A stretch of 62,000 bases of DNA, taken from the NCBI GenBank assembly GCA_015680685.1, contig MNCI01022611.1, positions 1,112 through 63,111 of the forward strand, in the 5' to 3' direction. The position numbers and the translations under genes were made by a program. The stretch is from Gnetum montanum. Taxonomy: Eukaryota; Streptophyta; Gnetopsida; Gnetales; Gnetaceae. Below, piece by piece: positions 45,131 to 56,560 of the stretch (positions within the stretch are counted from its first letter, which is position 1; each line of letters starts with the position of its first letter). A model generated the notes under the pieces. That model was given only the letters and a program-made list of their open reading frames with translations. It ran no database searches and was not told the DNA's origin.

Positions 45131-46003
45131 TGATGAGTGACAAGGTACCCCTACACTCAACCATATGAATCACAAGTGTTCATACACAACCTAATAGAAT
45201 TTTATGGATGGGAATAGTTGTGGTACCTAGATCACTATTTCTTGATCACAGTTTGCTATCTTCCCACTTGGACTAGTGGTAGCTTTGTCACGTATGATTT
45301 AGTCCAAAGTGAACCACATGATGTTGTTCCTAATTCTACACTACTCCTAATGGTGATAAAGAGAAGAATTAATTAAACTAATGAATAATGGAAAATAAGA
45401 TCTAAACTAGCCTATGGATGATGAGTATCCGCACTTAATCATCCATACACATCTTGGACATCGTGAGGCTACTTTTGGAATTGCCAAGCATATGTCACCA
45501 ATTCTGTCAAATAATGCACTTCTAGATTACCAAGTATCTACACTTAAATTCTTGTGATTAAGGAATACACATTCCACTTAATAACAGGAATAATAAATAA
45601 CAATAAATGAAAACATTTAACTAAGGAAAGCAGTAAATAATTAATAATTGAAAGCAATAACAATCTAAGTGGATGTTGCAATGATGGGAGTAATCTCAAT
45701 CTTTATTGCCAGTCATGTAATGTGTCCAAGTACGTCACACCCAACCAAAGTTGTCGTATGATTACAAACATCACATTATGGGCATGCACTAGGAATAATA
45801 GACTTTAAAGAAAAGAAACTAAAAACTAACATGAAAACTAACTCAAAATGGAAGCCCAGGTGTCGTATTTATAGGCTAGAGTATATACCTTGACGTCAAA
45901 CCTAGGCCTCAACATCACGTACCTAACATCGAAGTAGACAAAAAATAGTGATTCATCAAATCTCAAGGCTCTAATGTCAAGATAGGTAAATCATGATTCA
46001 TCA
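45131..46003 (-). repeat. Complete-looking gypsy LTR in reverse orientation
   Basis: Plus-strand ends are TGATGAGTGACAAGG and ATGATTCATCA, both fitting the family termini. A reversed TATA box (TATTTATA) lies at 45867-45874, 130 bp from its upstream end. It is flanked on the right by the last 171 bp of the gypsy-2 5' LTR, and on the left by a minus-strand primer site. The segment 45198-45502 has a near-identical copy at 35388-35692. Confidence 0.82.
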
Positions 46004-46174
46004 CATATCTTTGTACTCCACAAGTGAAACTAAGAAGACAACAATCATATCTGTTAGATTCACTACCTAGACCCAATGTACTTAGGAAGCTAAAGTCTAC
46101 ATAATTCAACTAGAACGCTTAGTGAACACTAGTGATTCATATGGTTAGGTGTAGGGACTGCTCACTACTCATCA
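46004..46174 (+). repeat. Remaining 3' end of the gypsy-2 5' LTR
   Basis: Matches the last part of the 3' LTR (54509-54671): CACAAGTGAAACTAAGAAGA, TTAGATTCACTA(C/G)CTAGACCCA and GTGAACACTAGTGATT, ending CTCATCA. The upstream part has been replaced by the reverse LTR. Confidence 0.88.
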
Positions 46175-46196
46175 TTGGTGCCATTGCTAGGGACTT
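46175..46196 (+). other. Primer-binding site, tRNA-Asp type
   Basis: TGGTGCCATTGCTAGGGAC (46176-46194) begins one base after the LTR end. It is the best-preserved primer site in the window. Confidence 0.9.
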
Positions 46197-46227
46197 TAGT
46201 TAGCTATGTGCACTATCTAGGACAATA

Positions 46228-48700
46228 GTGAAATCATTAAATGATCGTTATAACGATATTAACAATTTATCTTTTTGGAAATATTACTATTTTAAATCAT
46301 ACACATTATTAATTGAAAGCATGTCTCTTTTGCAAAGGACCAATAATGCATCATATGATAAGAACACTCATAGGAAAAATGTTAGGTTCTATAATGAAGA
46401 GAATTGGAGTGAACAACCTCAAGCAAGGGTTTCATATGCTCATTTCCATCCTTACTACATGTAAGGACTATGTTCAACTGGTACAAACAATTCTAGAGGA
46501 GATGGATTAAGTCCTAGATCAAGGAGGGCCTTTAAGGCCTATGACCTCCTCTAAACCTACAAAATATACATCAAGGAACCATGGGGGAAGATATAGGTGC
46601 CATGGTGATTCTCCTAGTTCCTCATCTTTCTCATCCTCTTCAACATCTAGCTCTAATGAAGATGAATGTAGGTATAGAGATAGAGCTTTACTATGGGGTC
46701 TAGATGAAGATAGATATCAAATCCAAGGGCAAAATCAAATACATCAAGATGAGCATAGACAAGATCATCACAATCAGAAGAATAGAAATATAGATTATCA
46801 CCATGACTTGTCTAATACAGATGAATCCCTCTTGGCTACTAGGAGCCTAACACAAATTTAGGAGATAGTTCAAATATCCCAAAGGCATCAAAGGGATAGC
46901 CACATCAAATGGCCTAATATGGACAACATTCTTAAATTTAGGGGGGACTATAATTCTGATCCACAACATCACTTACAAGCCTTCCATGATGCCTACACAT
47001 TGCAAAACATCAAACATAAGTGGCAAAAGCTTAAGCTCTTTCCTACGATACTAATAGATGAAGCTAAAAATTGGTATAGATCATTGGAACTAAATTCAAT
47101 CCACCGATGGTCCACAATGCTAGAGCTTTTCAATGAAAAATACCAAACCTATGTGAGAGTATCTAACCTAAGAAAATAAATCCAAGGATGGAAGCAAGAA
47201 AATCATAATTCCTTAGATGTGGCCTTGGATAGATACTATTCTCTACTACATAGATGTCTCATGATTTCTCTCAAAAAGAGCAACTTTTCATATCATAGAT
47301 GGACTTTGTAATCAAATGAGGGAGACACTTGGGATTATGCCCAAGTTTGATTATACAAACTGAAAGCCCATCAGATACAAATGCTAATTGAGTGGGAGGC
47401 AAATGAAGAAGGAGAGCTATGTAAATGAGAGAATGTAGAGGAATACAATTGGGATCCAACTCTTTAAAAGAAGAGGATCCATATATATGATGACAAAAAT
47501 AGGGTTGCTCTTGATGAGGTGATTTCACAACAAATCTTGCCAATACAAAAGTCTATTGACAAGCTTGTAGAAAGGCTAGATAATATGTGCGAGTTGTTGA
47601 ATGAAAAAGTTACAACTTACATAAAAATCATAGAGGATAGCATAACACAAAAGGAATCAAGTGATCAAAACAAGAAGAGAAAAAAGAACCAAGAAACTAG
47701 TAGGAACACATATCGACAAAAAGGAAAAATAGCTGTAGGTGAAGAGGCTATAGACTCAACCACAAAAGATGATGATGGATGTGACATATACCTATATGAC
47801 CATCCAAAGGGCTATTACCCAATCATGTTACATCTATATGGGTATTGGGATTTTGCTTTGAATTTCAAATTCATACAAAAGAAAATGACTGGGAAATTAT
47901 CTTTTTCACAAGGTAATTATAGACAATCCTACAACCAACTATACTATCCTAGTGGGGCTTCTTATCAACCTCAAAACAACTATCAACCATAGTGGCAAAT
48001 CCCATAGTTTTGGGGAAGGCCATCATCAAACTAGCACTATCCTTACTACCAACCAAACCCATATAAATATTATGTTCAACAACCTTTTTACCTAATTAGT
48101 TCTACTTCCCCTACCTCAAATCACTATTACCACTCTCTCGACTATCATGAACATGCAACATCTTCTATGGGATCACCACCTCACACCTCTCACCCTTTGT
48201 CATACCCTCAATATTCTCATACTTCCCTCCATAATATGTCACTTCCAACAACATAGGAAGGTTTAGCACTATAACATCAATGAAAGAATGTCACTTGTGT
48301 TGTGAACATACACAGAAATGATCATGTTAGTAGATCCCTACAGAAATCTGGAAAACATTCCTTCTTTAGGATGGTTTCCACTCATGCGAATAAGACACAT
48401 AGATCCACTAGCTCATCAAGACTAGCATAAGGCCAATCTAGTGCAATATCATTCCTTGCCAAAATAATGTCTTACAATCCTACACAAGAACCAACAACTT
48501 TCACCACCCCAACATGTAACATAAAAGATAAATCTATCATTAAGGAGAGACAAAACATTCCATGCAATACTAGTAATAACAAAGGGTGCAAATATGGGCT
48601 AAAGGTTCAAAGTATTCACCCAATTCCTACACCAACCCACAGTAAACATAAGGAACAAGAATGTGTGCAAAACTAGGTCCACAAAATAGCCACTAAACCA
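46228..48700 (+). pseudogene. Gag of gypsy-2
   Basis: The likely start is the ATG at 46321 (MSLLQRTNNASYDK) or an upstream one at 46228; the N-terminal region ends in a stop and frame change near 46.46-46.54 kb. From 46541 the reading follows the gypsy-1 gag: a Ser/Asp/His-rich linker, LATRSLTQI, then FRGDYNSDPQHHLQAFHDAY and WYRSLELNSIHRWSTMLELF (46919-47179). A coiled-coil-like part and a basic linker follow (47519-47992). The cysteine box reads CDIYLYDHPKGYY: two Cys have become Tyr. The tail to 48.7 kb is Pro/Tyr/Ser/His-rich, including SYQPQNNYQP. Only about ten stops over the whole length. Confidence 0.87.
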
Positions 48701-48759
48701 AAGGACATCCAATGGCTCACAAATGAGAATATGAACTATTCAAACAATGCATGGAAGCA

Positions 48760-50230
48760 TATAACCAAATTAGTAGTTCTTGTCCTGGCCATGAACTTAG
48801 TTGTGGGGGAGGTGTCCCATTTTCAATCAAGAACTAATAAGTGCTTTTTTTTTGTTTTACATCATTTTTAGTACATTTTTCTCTTTCTTAAATAATTTAT
48901 ACATTATTCTATATTTTACTTTATTTGGTTTGGATTTCTTTTATGCTTTTCTTATGTTTTGTTTGTCTTTATTGCCACCAAGACTAAGTGCAACTGCTAC
49001 TATAAATTGATGGCGGTTTGTACTATAACGTTATTTAATTACTAATGTGTGGATTCTATCTTTGAATTTTGCTATTGATAATTAAGACATGATTTTTTTC
49101 ATGGTTACAGGCGGTGAGTCCACATCATCCACACATCCATAAAACCCTATGGTGTTCCCTTATTATGGCAGTATGAGGTCCCTTCTTAAATGAACTTTTA
49201 ACAAACCTATGACCTTGGTAGTTTCCAAACTTGGGAAGAATTAAATGCATAAGATAAGGGTATAACTTTAAGGAGATTTGTACTTGCCTTCCTTCTTGGA
49301 TGTATTAGTATTCTCTAGGATCCTTTACCATTCCTATGTCAATGAATAACAAGAGGCTAAATTCTTTGAAGGATTTGGGTCCCATCCAAAAAAATGCAAA
49401 AATTCAAAAAAACACAATAATGGAAATTCAAATCACATCCCTTAGGTGAAATAATGGGCTACAAGCACTAGTTATGGGACTAGAAAGACATGTTACCCAT
49501 GCCTAAAGGTCCCCTCTAACTAAGGCCCTTCTTACTTCCTGCTTCTCTTTTCTTCTCTTTTTGGAATGGTGATTGATCTATGGGAGTATTTATGTGCCTT
49601 TGAGGATGGACAGATCTAAGAGTGTCAATGTGAAGTCATCAAAAGTGGATCATTTTAATTCAAACTAACAATGATCATGATCAAGTCATATTAACCATGA
49701 AATCCACAAGAGACTTCATGTGACCATAATTTGGGACTCCATTGCACTCTCTCTCTCATCCACTCATGTTTTCTATCACTTACCTCATTGCCTTTCCTCA
49801 TGTTTGTTTAGTGTCTTAGTTTGATACAATAAAGTTCTTTGGTAGTTTCTTTGATGAATTGGTATTTAACTGTTGTAACCATTAATTAGCCTAGGGCCAA
49901 TGGACTCCTTAGTTTAGGGGTATGCAAGGGCATTAAGGGCATGAGCCTGCTATGGAAAGGACTCACTTGCATTCCTCTTAATTTTATTGGTTAAGTTCCT
50001 TATCCCTTTGGCATTTTCATGATCAGACCTTTTGTGCGCTTCATCGATTGCATCCAATTATGCACTCCTTCACTAGCATTTTTTGCTAAAAACCTTTTTT
50101 GTGTAAAATATCTAGCCTTCTTCATGCATTTCATCATGTTCTTAGCTTCATTAGCTTCCTTTGGACTCTAACCTTATGAGAAAATTCCTTTATTTGATGT
50201 TGCTTTTAAAAGAAAATTTTTAGTCTTCAA
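48760..50230 (+). other. Spacer of gypsy-2 (equivalent to the post-pol spacer)
   Basis: Starts with TTGTGGGGGAGGTG, then T-rich sequence, and follows gypsy-1 31.63-33.18 kb in order (GTGAGTCCACATCATCC, ACAAGCACTAGTTATGGGAC, AACTAAGGCCCT, GGGCATGAGCCTGCTATGG). No gene. Confidence 0.75.
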
Positions 50231-50323
50231 TTGCATCAATGAGATCACCTCAACATGATCTACTGCATCAATGCAATCCCACCGATAAGATCCTGTCAAC
50301 GTAGGGCAAAAATAGTATATATA
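50231..50323 (+). promoter_or_regulatory. Internal U3-like promoter module of gypsy-2
   Basis: TGCATCAATGAGATCACCTC (50232-50251) matches TGCATCGATGAGATCTCATC of this element's own 3' LTR (53864-53883). CCTGTCAACGTAGGGC (50292-50307) parallels CCCATCGACGTAGCACC. TATATATA lies at 50316-50323. The palindrome core here is GAGATC, while in gypsy-1 both the LTR and the internal module have GAGGCC. So the internal module tracks its own LTR. Confidence 0.72.
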
Positions 50324-50475
50324 CATGCCCACACTTTGTTTATTTTTTTTACCCCACTTTCTCTCAAACAAAGAAGGATTTTTTACTATTTTGATAGCCC
50401 AGAGCCCTCCAAAGACCATATCTTGCCAACTGCTTACCTAATTTATCCTATTTTTCAGTCGAACAACTACTGGAG

Positions 50476-50763
50476 GTGAGCTCTACATAATGGGGGCCAT
50501 AAACCTTAGGTTTTTGAAGAAAAGTTTTTGAAATTTTTCTAACTCCCACAAAGGTTTAACTAATAAAATAACATCAAAATTACCAATTTATGAGAGTTAA
50601 ACCCTTCCAAAAAACTTTGGTAGCCATAGTAATTAAATAATATTAAAATAATTAATCTACCATAACCACAACTTAGCCAAGTGTAACTACCCAATGAGAC
50701 AAGGTACCTAAATATTATAAGTTACACATCACATGCTAATCGTCGATTATGTTATGATCACAG
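50476..50763 (+). other. Predicted intron upstream of gypsy-2 ORF3
   Basis: Donor ACTGGAG|GTGAGCTC, branch-like ATGCTAATCG (CTAAT 50736-50740), acceptor GATCACAG|ATGGCACC. The arrangement is identical to gypsy-1 with the same branch-to-acceptor distance. The 90 bases following the donor are also clearly similar, including TGGGGGCCA and AACTCCCACAAAGG. Confidence 0.7.
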
Positions 50764-53620
50764 ATGGCACCTAATAAAAAGCATGGACTAGAGGTGGGAC
50801 CATTCCAACCAAGGGACAAGCAACCTAGAACAAGAAATGGCTAACAGCAAGAACAACCCTAGGAGTAGGCAGATGAGACCCATGCAACAAGACCTCTTTG
50901 GGATGAGCCAGAAGCAGAATCTATCTGACAAATTCCTGAAGCTACAATAGAGTAATCCCATTGGGATGAGGCACCAAGACTAAGGCCAAACCTTGAGGTC
51001 ACTTAGATGGAAGCCTACCTAAGGTAAATCATGTTCAAGGAGATTCAGAAATCTATCCTTCAAGAGCTAAACTTTGGAAGCTTCTTAGAGTTTACTTCAC
51101 CATATGTTAGAACCTAACTTTAGAACTCTTCCATGTGGCCTATCATCACTTCTAGCAGGAAGTGGTACATGGGAGAGACATATCTCTTTTGGTGCAATAG
51201 GAAACTCGATGCCATAGTGAAGATCAAGGACATTATTGTGTCCTACTTGGTGGAGGCCATCTCTCAAGCCCTTAGGTTGCCTGAAACTGGGCCAAACTTG
51301 GTGGAAATGCCAATGCAAGAAAATCCATGTGTAAAAAAAGAATGGATCTAGTGGTACTATGGAGTTGACTGCAAGGAGTATGGTGCACTCACAATGGCAA
51401 AATGAGCATACTAATTGCATCCTTTCACCTCAATCTAATGATGAGGTCAAGCAAGGTGATAGCCTTTTCTTCCCATGCATGTGCTAGTCTAGGTAGGAAA
51501 CTCCCAATCAACCTCCCACAACTAATCTATCTTAAGATAGAGAAGTGCTTCAAGGAGAACGAACATGAAAGAAAGACACTCCTCTTTTCATGCTTAATCA
51601 AAAAATTATGCAAATCGCTATTCAAAAGATATCCTTCATCATGATCCTATCACTTCTTGGGTAGAGATGATGAAAGATAAAGCACCTACCAAGGTAGTTC
51701 AAGAAGAGGACTAGCTATCACCATCACCACCACCCACTCATGAAATAATGTCAGAGTCCCATGCTACTATTAAGTGCATGCATGAACTTCATGAACAACT
51801 CCTACAACAACAGCAGGCAGTATTGAGTGGTGATGAACCATCTGTGTATAGGCCCAACAATGAGCCATCTTAACAAGGTAGCCTGAACCATTAGCCAAAT
51901 GGAGAGTGGAATATCAATGTTTTCTACCCAATGAATGTAGGTGCCTGCAAGGTCAAATCCTAGCACCCAGGAAGTAATGATGTCCCTTTAGGATAACCAT
52001 AATTTTCAAAAATCTCTAGAAATGCTGCTACTATTTCAGTACATTTGGAGAAGGATGAGGGGACTACCATCTTGGTGATGCAACATTAAGGGTAGGAAAC
52101 AATGATCAAGGTGGTAGTTGATCGATTGGTACAAGCACTCAATGCTCGTACTACATCTATGCCAAATGTTTCTATGCTTAAAGACATGTAGATATTTGTA
52201 AGAGCAACCAATAGAAGATTCAGCATAGCCCAGCATGATGAATTACTAGACTAACTAGTGGAAACTAAGCAACCAACTCCAAGGATCTTTGACCTTCCAG
52301 ATAACATCACTACAACATAATTGAAGCTACGTGAGGTAAGGGGCAAGTGCATCATTGCAAAGGTCCAACTTCAAACAGCCAGAGTTGATAACCAATACTT
52401 GGCTACAGAAGTTGTAGGACTTAGAGTCTGCTTCACTAATCCCACCATACTCAACCAAGCAGTCACAAGAGATGAAGCTTTCTAATAGCTTTAGCACAAA
52501 CTTTAGGAGGCTAAGTACACAAAGGAGTCAATGATCTTTGACTAGTCCTTAGCTTATGTAACCATCTACAACATTCAAAAGGACTTGTCAAAGGTTCATC
52601 AAGAGAACGTAGTTTTGACTAAGAGAATCATCACTTGTAGAACATTGTGACCCAAAAATATTAGATGGTGGAATTCATCCATCAACAACAAGAGCATCTT
52701 GCTAGGGTAAGCACTAAATCAAGGAGGTTGGCAACAAAAATCATAATCTCTTGATGGAGGAGATCTATGCCTTGCGTTAGAAGTTTGCAATCAAAATCAC
52801 CACCTAGAAAAATGAGGCCCTCAAGTTCAAACATGTCAAAAACCATTACAAGAACCAAGTCAGCTTATAGAAAGAAATCAATGAAAAAGAAATCTAACTA
52901 GTGAAGGCAAAGGTCAATGAAGCCCTCTAATAGCTTCAACAAGGACGCAATGTGTGGTAACCAATCTTTGATGGGCTAAACGCATATAATAAAATAGAAA
53001 TTTACCTCAAGGATGTATAGATCAAGGAGATGACAAAATGCATGAAGCTTGCCAACCTCCGATATGCAAACCTCACAATGCTAACTACTAGATGGCCATG
53101 GTTAGAACTAGAAAAGCAAGTAGCCAGCTCATACTTGTTATACAATGCCAAGTACAAGAATCATAAGGAGATCAAGTAGAAGCTAGAAATGACAAGTGCT
53201 AAACTCAATGTTCTCATAGGGTGCTTCACTAATCAGAGATCAACTATTGAGAACCTAGCCCACAGAATGAATAGCTACTAAGCACGACAAAATGTTATCA
53301 CAACTTTTGATATTGAACAAAAACAATATGTAGCCTAGTTTTTCAACTTTAACGAGTTGTTTCCAAGAATGTCCTATCCATGGGATGTTGTTGTGTTGGT
53401 CCACATTGGTGATGCTACGTGGACAGTTCATGATCCTAGAGTAAGGAGGTGAAGATGAAGGATTGTTGGATGCTTTCTGTCTTTCACTAAAATTCACAGC
53501 TATAGCCAAACAACCTTAGCAACAACAACTGCCACATGCACCAAAAGTAAGACAAGGTCCTCTAGCACCTCAAGAACCTCCACCACCTAGGACTATTTGA
53601 CTTCTTCCTCATCTTCAAGC
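50764..53620 (+). pseudogene. ORF3 of gypsy-2, full-length
   Basis: Starts MAPNKKHGLEVGPFQPR, basic and Gln-rich. The domain (51133-51640) has WPIITSSRKWYMGETYLFW, IVKIKDIIVSYLVEAISQAL and GRKLPINLPQLIYLKIEKCF, and ends LLFSCLIKKLCKSL. The last two resemble the C-terminal half of the plant 'putative transposon protein' domain. An acidic/Pro-rich linker follows (PSPPPTHE near 51.73 kb), then a Gln stretch (LLQQQQAV). From about 52.2 to 53.2 kb a long Lys/Glu/Leu/Gln-rich, probably coiled-coil, part follows. The tail is Gln/Pro-rich and shares the PRTI end of gypsy-1. About 950 codons originally. No transmembrane segment. Several stops and frame changes. Function unknown; regulator or structural factor are both possible. 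Confidence 0.7.
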
Positions 53621-53833
53621 CACCAAAGGGGTTCAGCTATTAGTTTTTTTCATGATGTTCAATTTTGTTGTTGTGAACATCAATTTTTGTAAAAGTTTTT
53701 GATTTGTACACTTGGAGCACTTAGCATCTTTTTTTTTTTTAATTCAGTGTGTCTCTCAATAATCCCATACCTTTAAAATTTTGTAAAGAACTTGTTTCCC
53801 CTTTTGTTCACTTGAGGACAAGTCTTCATTCAA

Positions 53834-53844
53834 TTGTGGGGGTA
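53834..53844 (+). other. Polypurine tract of gypsy-2
   Basis: TTGTGGGGGTA immediately precedes the LTR start at 53845. It is the primer for plus-strand DNA synthesis and the best example of the element family's tract. Confidence 0.75.
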
Positions 53845-54671
53845 TGATGAGTTTTCCATCAACTGCATCGATGAGATCTCATCAATTTAGGATTTGCTAT
53901 GTCAATGAGTACCCATCGACGTAGCACCCTGTCTTGCCTATAAATGTGCATGCATCTACCGCATTTATGGCATTCATTCATTAGTAGCATAGCAAAGCTC
54001 TTGTAGTTTGTTCTTTCAAAAGTTAGAATATTTTCTAAGTGCCTGCAATAGGAGTTAAGAAATGTATGGATCTTTATTCGAGCACTAATGTACCTAAGCA
54101 CCTCAGTGTAACGGCAATAACAATGAGCTTTCTTAATAAATCTTGCAGCACTTGGACTTAGCTTAATGTTTGCTTTATGCATTTACTGTTCATGAAATTT
54201 ACTTCAATGTTTTTAAGTAATTAATTAATAGTGATTAATTAATACACATAAGTATGACCACTTCGAGCAGATGTTAACGATTGGTAATCCCAATAGCACC
54301 TAATGTTTGGTAACCCAGTAGCATTGCAACATGTTCAGGATGTGTATGGAGAGTGGGAACAAATGCTTTTGTTAGGATTAGTTAAGGATTATTTAGTTAT
54401 TGTATTAATTAAACATTTAATTACTTTATTTTCCACCACTTAGGTGAATTAATGAAAAACATAAAAATGATAAAAATCATGTGCCCTAGTCACACTTAAC
54501 CATACCTTTGCACTTCACAAGTGAAACTAAGAAGACAACAATCATGTCCATTAGATTCACTAGCTAGACCCAGTGTACTTAGGGAGCTAAAGTCTACAAA
54601 ATTTGATCAAATCACTTAGTGAACACTAGTGATTTTCATGGTTGGGCATAGGGACTGCTTGCTAATCATCA
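53845..54671 (+). repeat. 3' LTR of gypsy-2
   Basis: Starts TGATGAGTTTTCC and ends CTAATCATCA. U3 has a perfect 14-bp palindrome, GATGAGATCTCATC (53870-53883). TATAAAT lies at 53939. R/U5 follows the family pattern (CAAAGCTCTTG, GAGCACTAATGTACC, ATTGGTAATCCCAATAGC). Copia gag sequence starts about ten bases after its end. Confidence 0.9.
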
Positions 54672-54681
54672 ATTATGAACA

Positions 54682-55120
54682 ATGAAAATGCAGTTATATC
54701 ATAAAATAACTAATTTCATGAAAGAAAAAAGATCAATAAATTTAGAATTTGAATATGAAGGAGAATATGTCCCAAATTATGAACTCATAATTTATCTCCT
54801 AAAAGCCCTTCTAGCTAAATATGGAATATTTACACAAGCTTTGATTGCAATAGAAGAAAGACTTAAATTTGTAACTCTTATTACAAGATCACAATTGTAA
54901 GAAAAAAAAGATGGAACCAAAAGAAAAATCACAAAGTACAAAATAAGTCATGTGCACTCCAAGGAATAATTATGAAAGAAACTAAAGATTTAATAGACAA
55001 ACTAATGAGCACAAAAATCATAGATACTAGAAACAAGGAGGAAAAGAAAATTCAAGATCTTGCTTCATATGTGGAAAACTAGAACATAAGTTTAAGGAGT
55101 GTTGGTTCAACTTATGAAAC
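54682..55120 (+). pseudogene. Copia gag with intact zinc knuckle
   Basis: An open first part (54682-54900) contains LIIYLLKALLAKYG and IEERLKFVTLI, typical of the middle of copia gag. The frame then carries stops. A CCHC knuckle, CFICGKLEHKFKEC, lies at about 55.06-55.10 kb, with its four ligands intact. The usual N-terminal gag part is missing, so the copy is truncated at its 5' side. Confidence 0.82.
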
Positions 55121-55289
55121 CCTTAAGCCTTATCCATTTAGAAAAATATCATCAAATGAAAAATGGTCCAACAAGGATAAAGAAATAACCACAACCAAGA
55201 CAATCATCATAACAATAATAATTGTAAGGATAAAGCAAATTTTATGGAAGATAATATATTCTAAATTATTAAGGACATTACAAGCCAAG

Positions 55290-56560
55290 ATACTATGGCT
55301 AAGATAGAGCATCATACATTATATATCAACTCTTGAGATTCTCAACATGTATCTACTAATCATAACTTATTTTAAAATTTATGTACTATTGATGTCAATG
55401 AAGCCACAACTCCTACATGGATCATATGCACATACAAGTCAAAGACATCCATATGAAGATAGTCGATCAACTAGTACAAATTAAAAATGTATATTATACT
55501 CTAGCACTAAAGGATCATAATCTATTATCAATCACTAAGCCCTTAAACATATATCATAAAATATGTTCTTAAGAAAATCAAGATAAGAAGGTAAAATGTA
55601 TGATATTGGAAAAAAAATCATTGAAGTTATCAGAGACTAAAGAGACAAATATGGTATTTAAACTACATTTATGCTACTACTCATTGACTCCAAGAGGATA
55701 AACTTTGACATACAAGGATGGGTTATATGAACAAATTTTTTATGCAAAAAAAATCTTACAATAATCATATTAGATACTATAGTTAGACTTAAATTCATGA
55801 TTATTCTACAAATCATGTGCTCTTAGAAAGAAAACTAAATAGAATTTTCCACATAAAAGAAAAATAGCTACTAAATCTAAATCAAAAATCATACATTAGG
55901 ATGTTGGATCCTATAGGAACATATTGACCATGAGTGAAGCCAAGTATTTTGCAACATATAGTAATGATTTTATAAGAAAAGTTTGGATTTATCTAATTAA
56001 ATCCAAAATAGATGTGTTCAACTCTTTTAAGAAGTTCAAGATCTTGGTGGAAAAGAAAACTAGATTATCTATTATGAAGTTGCATACAAATAATGGTAGA
56101 GAATATGGAAAGTAAGAAATATCAAAATTTTCTTGTAAAAGAAGGAATTATTCATTAGAAGATAGTACCATATAGTCTTAAACAAAATGGTATAGTAGAA
56201 AGAAAAAATAAAAAAAATTATGAAATGATATATTGCATGTTTGTTCAATCTAAGCTTAATAATCATTTCTAGGGTGAAGTTGTACAAACTACAATTCATA
56301 CAATAAATAGAAGCCAAACACTCTATCTACTATTTAAATGCTTAGATAATATATGTAATGAAAGAATACCAAACTCAAGTGTTTAACAAATATTTGGAAT
56401 CTAAGTTTATTATCATATAGAAGCCCAACTAAAGATAAATAAAAAGGCCAAGGAAGGATATTTTGTAGGGTATGGGATTCATGAAAAAGGGTATCAAATA
56501 TGGGATCTAGATTTATAAAAGTTAACTATATCAGAAGTTGTAACATTTAATAAAGAAGAT
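55290..56560 (+). pseudogene. Copia protease and integrase
   Basis: The protease loop at 55322-55348 reads Y-I-N-S-stop-D-S-Q-H-V, where relatives have an intact DSG: the catalytic Asp is Asn and the Gly codon is TGA. In integrase, KYFATYSNDFIRKVWIYLI is clear (55942 on; open frame 55924-56115). The second catalytic Asp is Asn in LHTNNGREY. The Glu is present in QNGIVERKNK near 56.19 kb after a frame change. GY-type C-terminal sequence (GYGIHEKGYQIWDLDL) lies near 56.47-56.52 kb. Confidence 0.87.

Larger units (their letters stand above)
46004..54671 (+). mobile_element. Gypsy-2: pol-less relative of gypsy-1 keeping gag and ORF3
   Basis: A truncated 5' LTR (46004-46174), tRNA-Asp primer site, gag, spacer, internal promoter module, intron, ORF3, purine tract and 3' LTR (53845-54671) follow in the same order as in gypsy-1. 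Between the gag tail (about 48.7 kb) and the post-pol spacer (48.8 kb), protease, RT, RNase H and integrase are all missing. Gag is more open here than in other copies. It was therefore a non-autonomous element that kept its structural gene and ORF3. Confidence 0.88.

Noticed and set aside
45131-46003. Clean solo LTR with target-site duplication
   Set aside because: Left and right flanks do not match, and a reverse primer-binding site is attached on the left, so it is part of a rearranged element.
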